NCBI GenBank assembly: GCA_963776735.1
Contig: CAVZNV010000015.1
Coordinates: 296,890 to 360,889, forward strand
Direction of reading: 5' to 3'
From: PALSA-612 sp963776735
GTDB lineage: Bacteria > Actinomycetota > Thermoleophilia > Gaiellales > Gaiellaceae
DNA: 64,000 bases
Positions 1 through 8,448 of the stretch are shown in pieces. The notes beneath the pieces are model-generated. The model did no database searches, had not been told where the DNA came from, and saw only the letters and a list, made by a program, of their open reading frames with translations. A program made the position numbers and the translations under genes. Numbering within the stretch: the stretch's first letter is position 1; each line of letters begins with the position of its first letter.

Positions 1-486
1 GGCGACCGGCGCGGCGACCCGCACCTCGACGTGGTCGCGAACGCGGAACCACCGGCGTCCGGGCGTGTGGTCGATCTCGATCGCAGCGGGCGCCACGCCG
101 ACGAGGTTCGACTCCTTCCAGATCCACGGCGCGTGCTCGCGGATGGAGCCGCCGCGGCGGCCGAGGAAGACGTCCTCGAGCGCCGAGCGCTGGTCGTCGT
201 CGCCGCGCTCGTCGACGTAGAGGAAGAACGTCCACGGGGAGCCGGGTTCGTCGTCGAAGTAGCGGAGCGCGAGCACGACTCCGAGGCCGTCGAGGACGAC
301 GCCGTCGGCTCGGCCGTCCTCGACGAGCCAGGACAGGACGCCCAGGCACACGCCGTGGGTCGAGCGGCCGCCCGCCTCGCCCCCGATCCGCCGGCACGGG
401 CAGATCGCGTCGCAATTGCACGACTCGAGATACGTGCCGCGGACATGCCACTCGCCTGCCACCAGGTGGAGGCTACGCTGAAACAT
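1..486 (-). CDS. DUF1326 family protein (3' end cut by window)
   Basis: The reverse strand reads as an uninterrupted frame from an ATG at 486 to the window edge (162 codons). Near the N-terminus it has the DUF1326 signature: a W-x-x-x-G-x-Y/F pattern, then ESCNCDAICPCR at about residues 22-33, a cysteine cluster that looks like a metal site. Function is unknown; members occur beside DUF-type membrane proteins. The ATG at 486 shares bases with the ATG of the divergent gene at 485. A GTG at 462, giving the usual short N-terminus (M-A-G-E-W), is an equally good start. The C-terminal part lies outside the window. Confidence 0.8.
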   Translation of the reverse strand, partial: MFQRSLHLVAGEWHVRGTYLESCNCDAICPCRRIGGEAGGRSTHGVCLGVLSWLVEDGRADGVVLDGLGVVLALRYFDDEPGSPWTFFLYVDERGDDDQRSALEDVFLGRRGGSIREHAPWIWKESNLVGVAPAAIEIDHTPGRRWFRVRDHVEVRVAAPVA

Positions 487-1117
487 GCTGCAGCGACGGC
501 TGCTGACGCTCTGCGTAGTGACGAGCGCGTTCAGCCTGGCGATCATGGCCGCGTACCGGTTCGCGTCCGGAAGCGGCGACCTCGACTACCTGCTCTGGAA
601 CATGGCGCTCGCGTGGGTTCCGTTCGTCGCGGCGCTCGCCCTCGATGACGTGCGCTCGACGCCGCTGAGCCTGCAGCTGCCGCTACTCGCCCTCTGGCTG
701 GCCTTCTTCCCGAACGCGCCGTACCTCGTCACCGACCTGATTCACATCGATCCGGCCGACCGGACGTTCACGTCGGTTCTGGGGGACGTCGCGCTCGTGT
801 CGGTCGCGCCCGTGGGACTGGCGCTCGGGTTCTCGTCGCTGATGCTGGTCGAGCGCGTCGTGCGCGGCCGCTTCGGCGGCCGCACGGCGCTCGCCGTCGC
901 CGTGCTCTCGCTCGCGGCGGCCAGCCTCGGCATCTACCTCGGCCGCGTCGTCCGGCTGAACAGCTGGGACCTGCTCACCCGCCCGCGGGTGGTCGGAAGC
1001 GTCCTGCACCAGCTCCTGCGCAACCCGCTCGCGCACCCGACTGCGGTCGCGCTGACGATCGCGCTCGCCCTGACGCTCTCCGTGCTCTACCTGCGCTTCC
1101 GGCGCGCCGCCGTCTAG
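485..1117 (+). CDS. DUF1361 family integral membrane protein
   Basis: A 210-residue hydrophobic protein with about six predicted membrane helices. It matches the DUF1361 pattern: a WN-x-x-LAW-x-P motif near residue 40, then FFPNAPYLVTDLIH at about residues 75-88, the family's most conserved block. A GGTGGAGG stretch (465-472) lies upstream of the ATG. The last four bases, CTAG, are shared with the stop of the convergent cupin gene. The biochemical role is unknown. Confidence 0.85.
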   Translation: MLQRRLLTLCVVTSAFSLAIMAAYRFASGSGDLDYLLWNMALAWVPFVAALALDDVRSTPLSLQLPLLALWLAFFPNAPYLVTDLIHIDPADRTFTSVLGDVALVSVAPVGLALGFSSLMLVERVVRGRFGGRTALAVAVLSLAAASLGIYLGRVVRLNSWDLLTRPRVVGSVLHQLLRNPLAHPTAVALTIALALTLSVLYLRFRRAAV

Positions 1118-1662
1118 TCCTCTTCGCAGTCGACGTTCGCGTAGCCGGAGCGGAATGCATGCCGCTCACCCGAGTCCGGGTCGAAGGTGTGCCGCCAGAC
1201 GCAGCCGGTGTCGTTGGTGAGCAGGTGGATGGACACCGAGGGCTCGGCAGACGTCGTCCGGACGCGGTGGATGTCGTCCTGCGGCGGGATCAGTGCGTAG
1301 AAGTCGCCGCGCACGAGCTCGCGCCGCTCCAGGAGCTCGAGCCGGCCGCCCGTCTCGGCGAAGACTTCCTCGTCCTGAGTGCCGCGGTACAGGCCGACGA
1401 GGCCCCAGGCGAGGTGGTCGTGCACCGGCGTCGCCGAACCGGGCGGAACGACGAGCGAGAACAGCGACAGCGAGCCGTCGCCGGCGCGGTAGAGCAACCA
1501 CTGGCCGATGCCGCCGCCCATGCCGCTCCCGGGAACCGGCGCCTGGTACTCCGCCGGCAACCAGTCGTCGTCGGCGAGCAGTTCGGCAAAGCGCGGACGG
1601 ATCGCGTCGCACGCCTCTTCCGCAGACCCGGCGCCTTCGATCGCCGCGTCCACGGCGGCCAC
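1114..1662 (-). CDS. Cysteine dioxygenase-like cupin
   Basis: A 182-residue protein of the cysteine dioxygenase type I / predicted metal-dependent cupin group. The metal motif is visible as TPVHDHLAWG (about residues 78-87), followed by an E-containing strand and the second cupin motif around IHRV (about 131-134). Enzymes of this fold oxidise small thiols using a 3-His iron site, but the substrate cannot be read from sequence. The GTG at 1662 is the first start after an in-frame stop near 1708. The intervening codons still look coding, so the N-terminus may be slightly different. Confidence 0.75.
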   Translation of the reverse strand: MAAVDAAIEGAGSAEEACDAIRPRFAELLADDDWLPAEYQAPVPGSGMGGGIGQWLLYRAGDGSLSLFSLVVPPGSATPVHDHLAWGLVGLYRGTQDEEVFAETGGRLELLERRELVRGDFYALIPPQDDIHRVRTTSAEPSVSIHLLTNDTGCVWRHTFDPDSGERHAFRSGYANVDCEED

Positions 1663-1773
1663 GAACTCCCGGAGAACGGGCGAGTCGAGGACGAGCTCGT
1701 CGGATTCTCACACCGCGTAGTCTGCCCCGTCGCCATAATCCCTGTCCGAAGAGAAGCGATCCCGGAGGTATCA

Positions 1774-2070
1774 GTGGCCGAGCAAGACGACGTGGCGGCA
1801 AGCGCCCCCATTGGGGCGGCAGACGAGAAACTCGTGATGATCATCCCCGCCGACTCGGGCTGGCGCGCCATCTACGGCGGCCAGAGCGGGAGCGAGGAGA
1901 GCGGCCTGAGTCGCGTCGTCGGCTGGGCGCTCGTCGAGGATTCCGCGGGCGACCGGAAGGTGGTCGGTCTGGTCGTCGATCCGCAGAACCGCTCCAGCAT
2001 CGTCACGGCGACGGGAACGGAGTCGACGCAGGCGGGGACGTTGACCGGCTACGGCTTCAAGGAACGCTAG
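1774..2070 (+). CDS. Small hypothetical protein (98 aa)
   Basis: The GTG at 1774 has a GGAGG ribosome-binding site 5 bases upstream (1764-1768). The frame shows the GC3 bias of real genes and ends in TAG at 2070. The product has no signal peptide. A central hydrophilic domain begins near residue 20 (KLVMIIPADSGWRAIYGG) and ends in alternating beta-strand-like segments. I do not recognise a family. It is followed closely by the M23 peptidase gene. Confidence 0.65.
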   Translation: MAEQDDVAASAPIGAADEKLVMIIPADSGWRAIYGGQSGSEESGLSRVVGWALVEDSAGDRKVVGLVVDPQNRSSIVTATGTESTQAGTLTGYGFKER

Positions 2071-2107
2071 ATTCCTCGCCGCTCCGGCGGCGATCCTCGC
2101 GGCAGCC

Positions 2108-3520
2108 GTGCTCGCATCCGTCTCGGGCGCGCATCTGAAGGTGCCCGAGCCAGCGTTCGCGGTCGGCGCTCCCCCACCCGCCGACGCCCGGCACGCCGAG
2201 CGCGTCGCTGCGCCGTCGCTCTGCGGCGGCCCCGAGACGTCGTCGCCGTACCCGTGGCCGACGGAGTATCCGTGGCCGATCGCACCGTTCGACGAGCAGC
2301 ACGCGGTCCGCGGCTACTTCGGCGACCCGCGCACCGTCTTCTTCAGCGACACCGACCCGCAGCTCGGCGCGTTCTCGTTCCACAACGGGGTCGACATCAC
2401 GGCGCCGGAAGGCACTCCCGTCTATCCGGTCGTGGACGGCACGGTGTCCGACGTGCAGGTGAACGAGGTCGTCGTGCACTCGGACGGCGGACGGCGCAGC
2501 TTCCAGTACTGGCACGTCGAGCCGCTCGTGACGGTCGGCCAGCACGTCGACGCCGAGCGCACCGTCCTCGGTCTCGTCCAGGCACCCGCGAACCACGTTC
2601 ACCTGACCGAGATCACCGACGGCGTCGTCCAGAACCCGCTCCAGCCGCACCACATCACGCCGTACGCGGACTCGACCGCGCCGGCCGTGAACTGGCTCGT
2701 GGTCCGGTCGCCGGACGGAAGGGAGCTCAACCCCGACGGGCTCACCGGCACCGTCGAGCTGGACGCGAACGCGACCGACGAGCAGCCGCTGCCCTCCCCG
2801 GCGCCGTGGACGGGCCTGCCCGTGAGCCCGGCCCGTGTCGAGTTCGACGTCACGACCCCAGACGGGCGCGAGGTGCTGCCCGAGCAGGCGGCCGCCGACT
2901 TCATGGTCACGGAGCCGCCGAACAGGGACTTCTTCGACGTGTACGCGCCGGGCACGTTCCAGAACGAGCCGGCGGTGGGCACGCGCCTCTACCACGGCGC
3001 GCCGGGCGAGTATCTCTTCGCGCTCACGCCGTTCCGGCTCGACACCGCCATGCTCGAGCCGGGCCGCTACGTGGTCACGGTCACCGCCGAGGACACGTGC
3101 GGCAACACGGGCCGGCTGGGCGAGCCGATCAGCGTCCTGCCGCAGCAGCCGGCGACGGACGCGACTCGGATGCGGCTCGCCTCCTGGCCGCGAGAAGCCC
3201 ACCGGGCCTGGACGGTCGTGATCGCGTCGCTGGCCGAACGGCGGGGCATCGCGGACGCGCGCGAGGTCGCGCGGACGGCGGCCGACGACGGGCTGGGCTC
3301 GGTCGGCGTGCTGTCGACTGGCCGCTTCCCTGGACTCCGCGCCGGATCGTTCCTCGTCACCGCGGGCTTCTACGGCTCGCCCGAGTACGCCCAGGACGCA
3401 CTCGGCCGCGATCGAAGCCGCTACCCCCTCGCGTACGTGCGCGAGCTCGTCGCCCGCATCAGGCGCCCGCACGTCGCGCGAGCCGCGCGACGCACAGGTC
3501 AGGCTCGACGAACACGCTGA
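2108..3520 (+). CDS. Exported M23 (LytM-type) metallopeptidase
   Basis: The catalytic zinc signature of M23 endopeptidases is intact: H92-N-G-V-D96, H136 in YWHVEPL and H163-V-H165. It therefore probably cleaves peptidoglycan cross-links or another extracellular peptide. Beyond the peptidase domain (residues 60-200) are beta-rich segments and a C-terminal SPOR-like module (about 370-450). A clear hydrophobic signal segment is encoded from 2072 to 2130, but no ATG, GTG or TTG lies in frame between the stop at 2042 and the GTG at 2108. Starting at 2108 removes most of that signal, so the true start is probably non-canonical or hidden by an error. Confidence 0.75.
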   Translation: MLASVSGAHLKVPEPAFAVGAPPPADARHAERVAAPSLCGGPETSSPYPWPTEYPWPIAPFDEQHAVRGYFGDPRTVFFSDTDPQLGAFSFHNGVDITAPEGTPVYPVVDGTVSDVQVNEVVVHSDGGRRSFQYWHVEPLVTVGQHVDAERTVLGLVQAPANHVHLTEITDGVVQNPLQPHHITPYADSTAPAVNWLVVRSPDGRELNPDGLTGTVELDANATDEQPLPSPAPWTGLPVSPARVEFDVTTPDGREVLPEQAAADFMVTEPPNRDFFDVYAPGTFQNEPAVGTRLYHGAPGEYLFALTPFRLDTAMLEPGRYVVTVTAEDTCGNTGRLGEPISVLPQQPATDATRMRLASWPREAHRAWTVVIASLAERRGIADAREVARTAADDGLGSVGVLSTGRFPGLRAGSFLVTAGFYGSPEYAQDALGRDRSRYPLAYVRELVARIRRPHVARAARRTGQARRTR

Positions 3521-3552
3521 GCTCGCCGGCGTCGTGCGTGCAGAATGGCGCC

Positions 3553-4080
3553 GTGCTCACCGACGGCGCCATTCGGCTCGTGCCGGTCTCGTCCGACCAT
3601 CTCGAAGGACTGGCCGCGCTGATCGCCGACCCGGACGTGATCCGGAACACGCGCGTGCCCGACGAGCCCGACGAGGGGTTCGAGCGCAAGTGGCTCGCCG
3701 CGTACGAGTCCGGCGCCAAGGACGGCACGCGCGACGGCTTCGCGATCGAGGACGCGGAGACCGGCGCCTTTCTCGGCATCGCCGGCCTTGTCGCGATCGA
3801 GCGCGACCAGCAGCAGGCGGAGATCGGCTACGTCGTGGCGCGCGAGGCCCGCGGCCGTGGGATCGCCACGCGGGCGCTCCGGCTCGTCACGGACTACGCG
3901 CTGGGCGAGGCCGGGCTCGACCGCGTGCAACTCCTGATCGACGTCGAGAACGAGCCATCGCTCCGGGTGGCCGAGCGGTGCGGCTACATGAGGGAAGGCG
4001 TGGCGCGGTCGCTCTACGTCAAGCCGGGCCGCCGGGCAGACATGGCCGTGTACTCCATGCTGCCCGGCGACAACCGCTGA
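3553..4080 (+). CDS. GNAT family N-acetyltransferase (RimJ/RimL type)
   Basis: A 175-residue GCN5-related acetyltransferase. The acetyl-CoA loop is visible as EARGRGIATRAL (about residues 97-108). The C-terminal ERCGYMREGVARS pattern is typical of the RimJ/RimL branch, which acetylates protein N-termini or small amines. The GTG at 3553 gives the usual family N-terminus (a short strand, then IRLVPVSSDHLEGL). It is convergent with the superoxide dismutase gene, with stops adjoining at 4080/4081. The substrate is unknown. Confidence 0.85.
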   Translation: MLTDGAIRLVPVSSDHLEGLAALIADPDVIRNTRVPDEPDEGFERKWLAAYESGAKDGTRDGFAIEDAETGAFLGIAGLVAIERDQQQAEIGYVVAREARGRGIATRALRLVTDYALGEAGLDRVQLLIDVENEPSLRVAERCGYMREGVARSLYVKPGRRADMAVYSMLPGDNR

Positions 4081-4692
4081 CTACCTGCCCCGCGCCTCGT
4101 CGAACCGGCGCGCGACCTCGGGCCAGTTGACGACGTTCCACCAGGCGGCGAGATAGTCCGGGCGCCGGTTCTGGTAGTTGAGGTAGTAGGCGTGCTCCCA
4201 GACGTCGATGCCGAGGAGCGGCACCTTGCTCTCCATGATCGGGCTGTCCTGGTTCGGGCTGGACATGACCGCGAGACCGGTGCCGTCCCAGACGAGCCAG
4301 CTCCAGCCGCTGCCGAAGCGCTTGACGCCGCCGTCGTTCACAGCGGCCTTCAGCTCGTCGACCGAGCCGAACGCGTCGGCGATCGCCGCCGCGAGCTCGC
4401 CCTCGGGCTCGCCGCCGCCGTCGCCGCTCATGATCGTCCAGAACAGCGAATGGTTCGCGTGCCCGCCGGCGTTGTTGCGGACGGCGGCGCGGATGTCCTC
4501 CGGGATGATCTCGATGTTCGAGAGGACGGACTCGACGGGCCGGTCGGCCCACTCGGTGCCGTCGAGCGCCTTGTTGGCGTTGTCGACGTAGGCCTGATGG
4601 TGCTTGTCATGGTGGATCTCCATCGTCCTCGCGTCGATGGTCGGCTCGAGGGCGCCGAAGTCGTACGGAAGCGCTGGTAGCTCGAACGGCAT
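4081..4692 (-). CDS. sodA: Superoxide dismutase, Mn-type
   Basis: A 203-residue Fe/Mn superoxide dismutase that converts superoxide to peroxide and oxygen in the cytoplasm. All four metal ligands are present: H27, H81, D163 and H167 (DVWEHAYY). The outer-sphere glutamine lies in PNQDSP (Q148) rather than at the Fe-type position, and GGHANHSLFW has the Mn-type glycines, so manganese is the likely cofactor. An AAGGAG site precedes the ATG. There is no signal peptide. Confidence 0.95.
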   Translation of the reverse strand: MPFELPALPYDFGALEPTIDARTMEIHHDKHHQAYVDNANKALDGTEWADRPVESVLSNIEIIPEDIRAAVRNNAGGHANHSLFWTIMSGDGGGEPEGELAAAIADAFGSVDELKAAVNDGGVKRFGSGWSWLVWDGTGLAVMSSPNQDSPIMESKVPLLGIDVWEHAYYLNYQNRRPDYLAAWWNVVNWPEVARRFDEARGR

Positions 4693-4737
4693 GTGAAGGC
4701 TCCTTTTCGGTGTCCGCCGGATCATAGAATCCCGGCC

Positions 4738-5664
4738 TTGTCCTCCCGCGTCGACGTCCCGCCCATCGTGCTCGGCTGCGGCAACTTCGGCGGCATCGGC
4801 TCGGCACCCGCGTTCTTCGGCCGAGGCGAGGCGCGGGAGCAGGCGTTCGAGCTCATGGACGCCGCCTGGGCGATGGGACTCGACTGGTTCGACACGGCCG
4901 ACGCGTACGGCGGCGGGCGCAGTGAGACGTGGATCGGGGAGTGGATCGCGAAGACGGGCAACCGGCCGCGGATCACGACGAAGACGTTCAACCCGATGGA
5001 CGAGGGCGAGGACTCCGGGCTCGCGCCGGTGCGGGTGCGGCGACAGCTCGAGTCGAGCTTGCGGCGGCTGGGCGTCGAGCGAATCGACCTCTACCTCGCG
5101 CACGAGCCCGACCCGGCGACGCCGGTCGGCGACACACTGGCGGCGTTCTCCGACCTCGCGGCAACCGGGAAGGTCGCCGCCTGGGGGCTGAGCAACTTCG
5201 GCGCCGCCGAGCTGCGCGAGTCGCTCGATTTCGGCCGTCCGGCGCTCCTGCAGAACTCGTTCTCGCTCCTCGAACGGGGCGACGAGGAGGACGTGATCCC
5301 GCTCTGCGCCGCGGAAGGCGTCGCGTTTCAGGTGTTCGGGCCGCTCGCGGGCGGCTGGCTGACCGGCAAGTACCGCCGCGGTGCCGCGTTACCCGAAGGC
5401 TCGCGGATGACGCTGCGGCCCGAGCCGTACCTGCGCTACGACAGCGAGGCGGTGTACGAGTCGCTCGACGGGCTCGAGGCCGCCGCGGCCGAGCGCGGCG
5501 TCAGCATGGCCGGCCTCGCGCTCGCCTGGCTGCTCGCGCACCCGGGCGTGACCTCGATCGTCGTCGGCCCGCGCACGCCCGCCCACCTCGAACCGGTGCG
5601 CGAGGCGCGCTCGTTCGAGCTCTCGCGGGACGAGTTCGAGCAAGTAGGCTCGCTGTTCTCATGA
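4738..5664 (+). CDS. Aldo/keto reductase
   Basis: A 308-residue NADPH-dependent aldo/keto reductase with a TIM-barrel layout. The catalytic tetrad is visible as D52 and Y57 in FDTADAYGGG, K82 in TTKTF and H122 in LAHEPD. The TTG at 4738 gives the normal short N-terminus before the first barrel strand; a GTG at 4693 would add residues and overlap the sodA start. It heads an operon of enzymes that overlap by four bases, suggesting reductive handling of a small carbonyl compound in a shared pathway. Confidence 0.9.
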   Translation: MSSRVDVPPIVLGCGNFGGIGSAPAFFGRGEAREQAFELMDAAWAMGLDWFDTADAYGGGRSETWIGEWIAKTGNRPRITTKTFNPMDEGEDSGLAPVRVRRQLESSLRRLGVERIDLYLAHEPDPATPVGDTLAAFSDLAATGKVAAWGLSNFGAAELRESLDFGRPALLQNSFSLLERGDEEDVIPLCAAEGVAFQVFGPLAGGWLTGKYRRGAALPEGSRMTLRPEPYLRYDSEAVYESLDGLEAAAAERGVSMAGLALAWLLAHPGVTSIVVGPRTPAHLEPVREARSFELSRDEFEQVGSLFS

Positions 5665-6581
5665 CGCCGCTGCTCGTGCTCTCCGAGGAAGACGTCGTCG
5701 AACTCCTCGACATGCCTGGGTGCATCGCGGCGATGGAGGAGGCGCTGAAGGCGCTCGAACGCGGCGAGGTGACGTTCCCGCTGCGGCCGATGGTGCGGGC
5801 ACCGGGCGAGAACCACCTGCTCGGGATGATGCCGGCGTACCGGGCCGGCGAGCGGCCGCTCTACTCGCTCAAGACCGTCGCGGTCATGCCGGACAACCCG
5901 GCGAAGGGCCTGGACGCGCACCAGGGGACGGTGACGCTCTTCGACGGCGTGACGGGGCAGACGCTGGCGCTGATGAACGCGTCGCCCGTGACCGCGATCC
6001 GCACGGCTGCTGTGACCGCCGTCGCGACGCGCCGACTGGCCCGCGACGACGCCAGGGTGCTCGCCGTCGTCGGCGCGGGCGTGCAGGCGCGCTCTCACCT
6101 CGAGGCACTGGCGGGATTCGACGAGGTGCGGGTCACGAGCCGGTCGCGCGACCACGCAGAGGCGCTGGCCGCGGAGTTCGGCGCGTCGGTGGCGGACGGC
6201 ATCGAATCGGCGCTCGACGGCGCGGACGTCGTCGCCTTCACGACCAGCTCACCGGAGCCGATCCTTCGCCGCGAGTGGCTGAAGGAGGGCGCGCACGTCA
6301 ACGCGGTCGGCATGGGCCGCGAACTGGACGACGACACGCTGCAGGCAGGAACGCTCTTCGTCGACCGGCGCGAGTCCGCCGAGGTCGAGGGGAAGATCGA
6401 CCCGTCCTGGATCCATGCGGAGCTCGGCGAGCTGCTCGCCGGCTCGGCTGCCGGGCGGTCGTCGGCGCACGAGCTGACGGTGTTCCGGTCGCTCGGCATC
6501 GCCGTCGAAGACCTGTTCGCGGCGGAGTACGTCGTCCGGCGCGCCGGCGAGACCGGCCGCGGGACGACGATCGAATTTTGA
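5661..6581 (+). CDS. Ornithine cyclodeaminase / mu-crystallin family protein
   Basis: A 306-residue NAD(P)-binding protein of the ornithine cyclodeaminase/mu-crystallin family. The Rossmann nucleotide loop is VVGAGVQARSH (about residues 134-144), and the family blocks around TAIRTAAVTAVA and GADVVAFTTSS are present. Members are cyclodeaminases, imine reductases or amino-acid dehydrogenases. The gene begins in an ATGA overlap with the aldo/keto reductase and is followed by a dehydratase, so an amino-acid or imine substrate is plausible. Confidence 0.85.
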   Translation: MTPLLVLSEEDVVELLDMPGCIAAMEEALKALERGEVTFPLRPMVRAPGENHLLGMMPAYRAGERPLYSLKTVAVMPDNPAKGLDAHQGTVTLFDGVTGQTLALMNASPVTAIRTAAVTAVATRRLARDDARVLAVVGAGVQARSHLEALAGFDEVRVTSRSRDHAEALAAEFGASVADGIESALDGADVVAFTTSSPEPILRREWLKEGAHVNAVGMGRELDDDTLQAGTLFVDRRESAEVEGKIDPSWIHAELGELLAGSAAGRSSAHELTVFRSLGIAVEDLFAAEYVVRRAGETGRGTTIEF

Positions 6582-7525
6582 TCCCGCTCGACGAGATCCG
6601 CCGCGCACGTGAGACGATCGCGGGCGCCGCGATCCGCACGCCGCTCATCCGCCTGCCGGTCGAGGCGCCGTGCGAGATCTGGCTCAAGCTCGAGTGCCTG
6701 CAGCCGATCGGCTCCTTCAAGATCCGCGGCGCGACGAACGCAATCCGGCAGGCGTCGGCCGAGCAACTGGCCGACGGCGTCGTCACCGCGAGCGCCGGCA
6801 ACATGGCGCAGGGGGTCGCCTGGGCGGCGCGCGAGGCAGGCGTGCCGGCGACGATCGTCGTCCCCGACCACGCACCGCAGACGAAGCTCGACGCGATCGA
6901 GCGGCTCGGCGGCCGCGTGATCAAGGTGCCGCACGAGCGCTGGTGGCAGACGATGGAGGAGCACCGCCACGAAGGCGTCGACGGGCTCTTCGTCCACCCG
7001 GTCGAGGACGAGAAAGTCATGGCCGGAAACGGCACGATCGGGCTCGAGGTGCTGGAGGACCTGCCCGATGCGGACGCGGTCGTGATCCCGTACGGCGGCG
7101 GCGGACTCACCGCCGGGATCGCGAGCGCCGTCAAGCAGCTGCGGCCCGAGACGAAGGTGTTCACGGTCGAGCCGGAGACGGGCGCGCCGTTCGCGGCGTC
7201 CTTCGCGGCGGGCTCGCCGCAGCCGGTCGAGTACACGCCGTCGTTCGTGGACGGAGCGGGCGCGCCGATCGTGCTGCCGAAGATGTGGGGCATCGACTCG
7301 GGGCTGGTCGACGGCGCGCTCGTCGCGTCGGTCGACGAGACGGCGGCGGCGGTGCGGCTGTTGGCCGAGCGCCAGCGCGTGATCGCGGAAGGCGCGGGCG
7401 CGCTCTCGACCGCGGCGGCGCTCGCCGGCCGCGCCGGCGGGGGCAAGGTCGTCTGCATCGTGTCCGGCGGCAACATCGACGCGTCGCGGCTTGTGACAAT
7501 CCTCGGCGGAGAGACTCCATCGTGA
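6578..7525 (+). CDS. Threonine/serine dehydratase-like PLP enzyme
   Basis: A 315-residue fold-type II PLP enzyme. The cofactor lysine is K48 in GSFKIRGA, the phosphate-binding glycine loop is YGGGGLTAGIA, and the ASAGNMAQG segment matches threonine dehydratases and serine racemases. It lacks the C-terminal ACT regulatory domain of biosynthetic IlvA, so a catabolic threonine/serine/hydroxy-amino-acid dehydratase is more likely. The TTG start overlaps the preceding TGA, and the next gene starts inside its own stop. Confidence 0.88.
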   Translation: MIPLDEIRRARETIAGAAIRTPLIRLPVEAPCEIWLKLECLQPIGSFKIRGATNAIRQASAEQLADGVVTASAGNMAQGVAWAAREAGVPATIVVPDHAPQTKLDAIERLGGRVIKVPHERWWQTMEEHRHEGVDGLFVHPVEDEKVMAGNGTIGLEVLEDLPDADAVVIPYGGGGLTAGIASAVKQLRPETKVFTVEPETGAPFAASFAAGSPQPVEYTPSFVDGAGAPIVLPKMWGIDSGLVDGALVASVDETAAAVRLLAERQRVIAEGAGALSTAAALAGRAGGGKVVCIVSGGNIDASRLVTILGGETPS

Positions 7526-8146
7526 ACGGCTACGCGCACACAGACGGGGGCACGATCGACGAGCGGCTGCGGCTGTTCGTCCTCGACGTGTTCGGCGAGC
7601 TCGAAGGCGAGACGGGCAGCCGGCAGCAGAATCCTCTACGTGCTCGACGGCTTCGGGACCCTCGAGCTCGCGGGGGAGTCGCACGCACTCGAGCCCGGCT
7701 CCGGCGTCCTGCTCCTGCCCGGCGAGGAGTACACGCTCGTCGGCGACATGCGCTTCGTGGCCGTCGACGCGCCGGTCGACGGGGAGATCGCGCGCGAGCG
7801 GGTGATATCGCGTTTCGCCGACCGGGACGAGGAGCGCGCCGACGAGAAGCGCACGTTCCGCGTTCTGCACCAGGGCGAGCTGACGCAGTTCGTCGGCATC
7901 GTCGAGCCGTGCCGCGCGCCCGACCACAGCCACCCGTACGACGAGGTCGGCTACATCGTCGAGGGGCACGGCATCGCGCACATCGGCGGCGAGGAGGTGC
8001 CGCTCGAGTCGGGCTCGTGCTTCTACCTGCCGCCCGGCTGCATCCACTGCATCGAGAACACAGGGCCCGGCGTGATGCGGATCATGGGCGTCTTCCACCC
8101 GGCCGGGAGCCCGAAGCAGCGCAGCTACGACGCTGCGGCCGGCTAA
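7522..8146 (+). pseudogene. Two-domain cupin protein broken by a +1 frameshift
   Basis: The N-terminal ~35 codons (from the GTG at 7522) and the remainder (from about 7631) are in different frames, and the 625-base span is one base too long. Removing one A in the AA at 7630-7631 turns Q-Q-N-P-L into Q-Q-I-L-Y-V-L-D-G, restoring a normal cupin strand. The second cupin has its metal motif in DHSHPYDEVGYIVEG (about 7921-7965) and FYLPPGCIHCIEN. Bicupins of this size include ureidoglycine aminohydrolases, but I cannot assign a substrate. It may be a real pseudogene or an assembly/sequencing slip. Confidence 0.7.
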
Positions 8147-8448
8147 TGAAGCACGCGGAGTCGATCGGACGCTTCGCCGACGCGATTCTCGAGACGCCCG
8201 GCGACGCCGACCTCGAGCTGCGGGCGGCCGTCGAGGCGGTCGCGGCAGGCCGTTCGGCTGACCTGCCCGGCGACCTGCGGCCGTACGTGGAGAAGGTCGC
8301 GGCGCGGGCGTACACGGTCACGGACGCTGACGTCGACGCGCTGCGCGAGTCGGGCTACTCCGAGGATGCGATCTTCGAGCTGACGCTGGCGGCGGCGCTC
8401 GGCGCGGCGCAGGCTCGGCTTGCCGCAGGGCTCGACGCGATGCGCTGA
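8146..8448 (+). CDS. Half-size AhpD/CMD-like protein without CxxC
   Basis: A 100-residue helical protein. Its C-terminal half (VTDADVDALRESGYSEDAI, then an alanine-rich helix) resembles the last third of AhpD/carboxymuconolactone-decarboxylase proteins, but it has no CxxC catalytic motif or proton-relay histidine. It starts in a TAATG overlap with the cupin gene and ends in a TGATG overlap with the selenoprotein candidate. This suggests a partner or regulatory subunit of that protein, which is inference from position only. Confidence 0.7.
   Translation: MKHAESIGRFADAILETPGDADLELRAAVEAVAAGRSADLPGDLRPYVEKVAARAYTVTDADVDALRESGYSEDAIFELTLAAALGAAQARLAAGLDAMR

Noticed and set aside
31..648. Long + strand open frame at the window start
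   Set aside because: It is antisense to the DUF1326 gene, whose reverse-strand reading has the family's cysteine motif and normal codon bias.
6095..8098. 667-codon minus-strand open frame
   Set aside because: It is antisense to the dehydratase and cupin genes; no motif and the typical low-complexity composition of a shadow frame.
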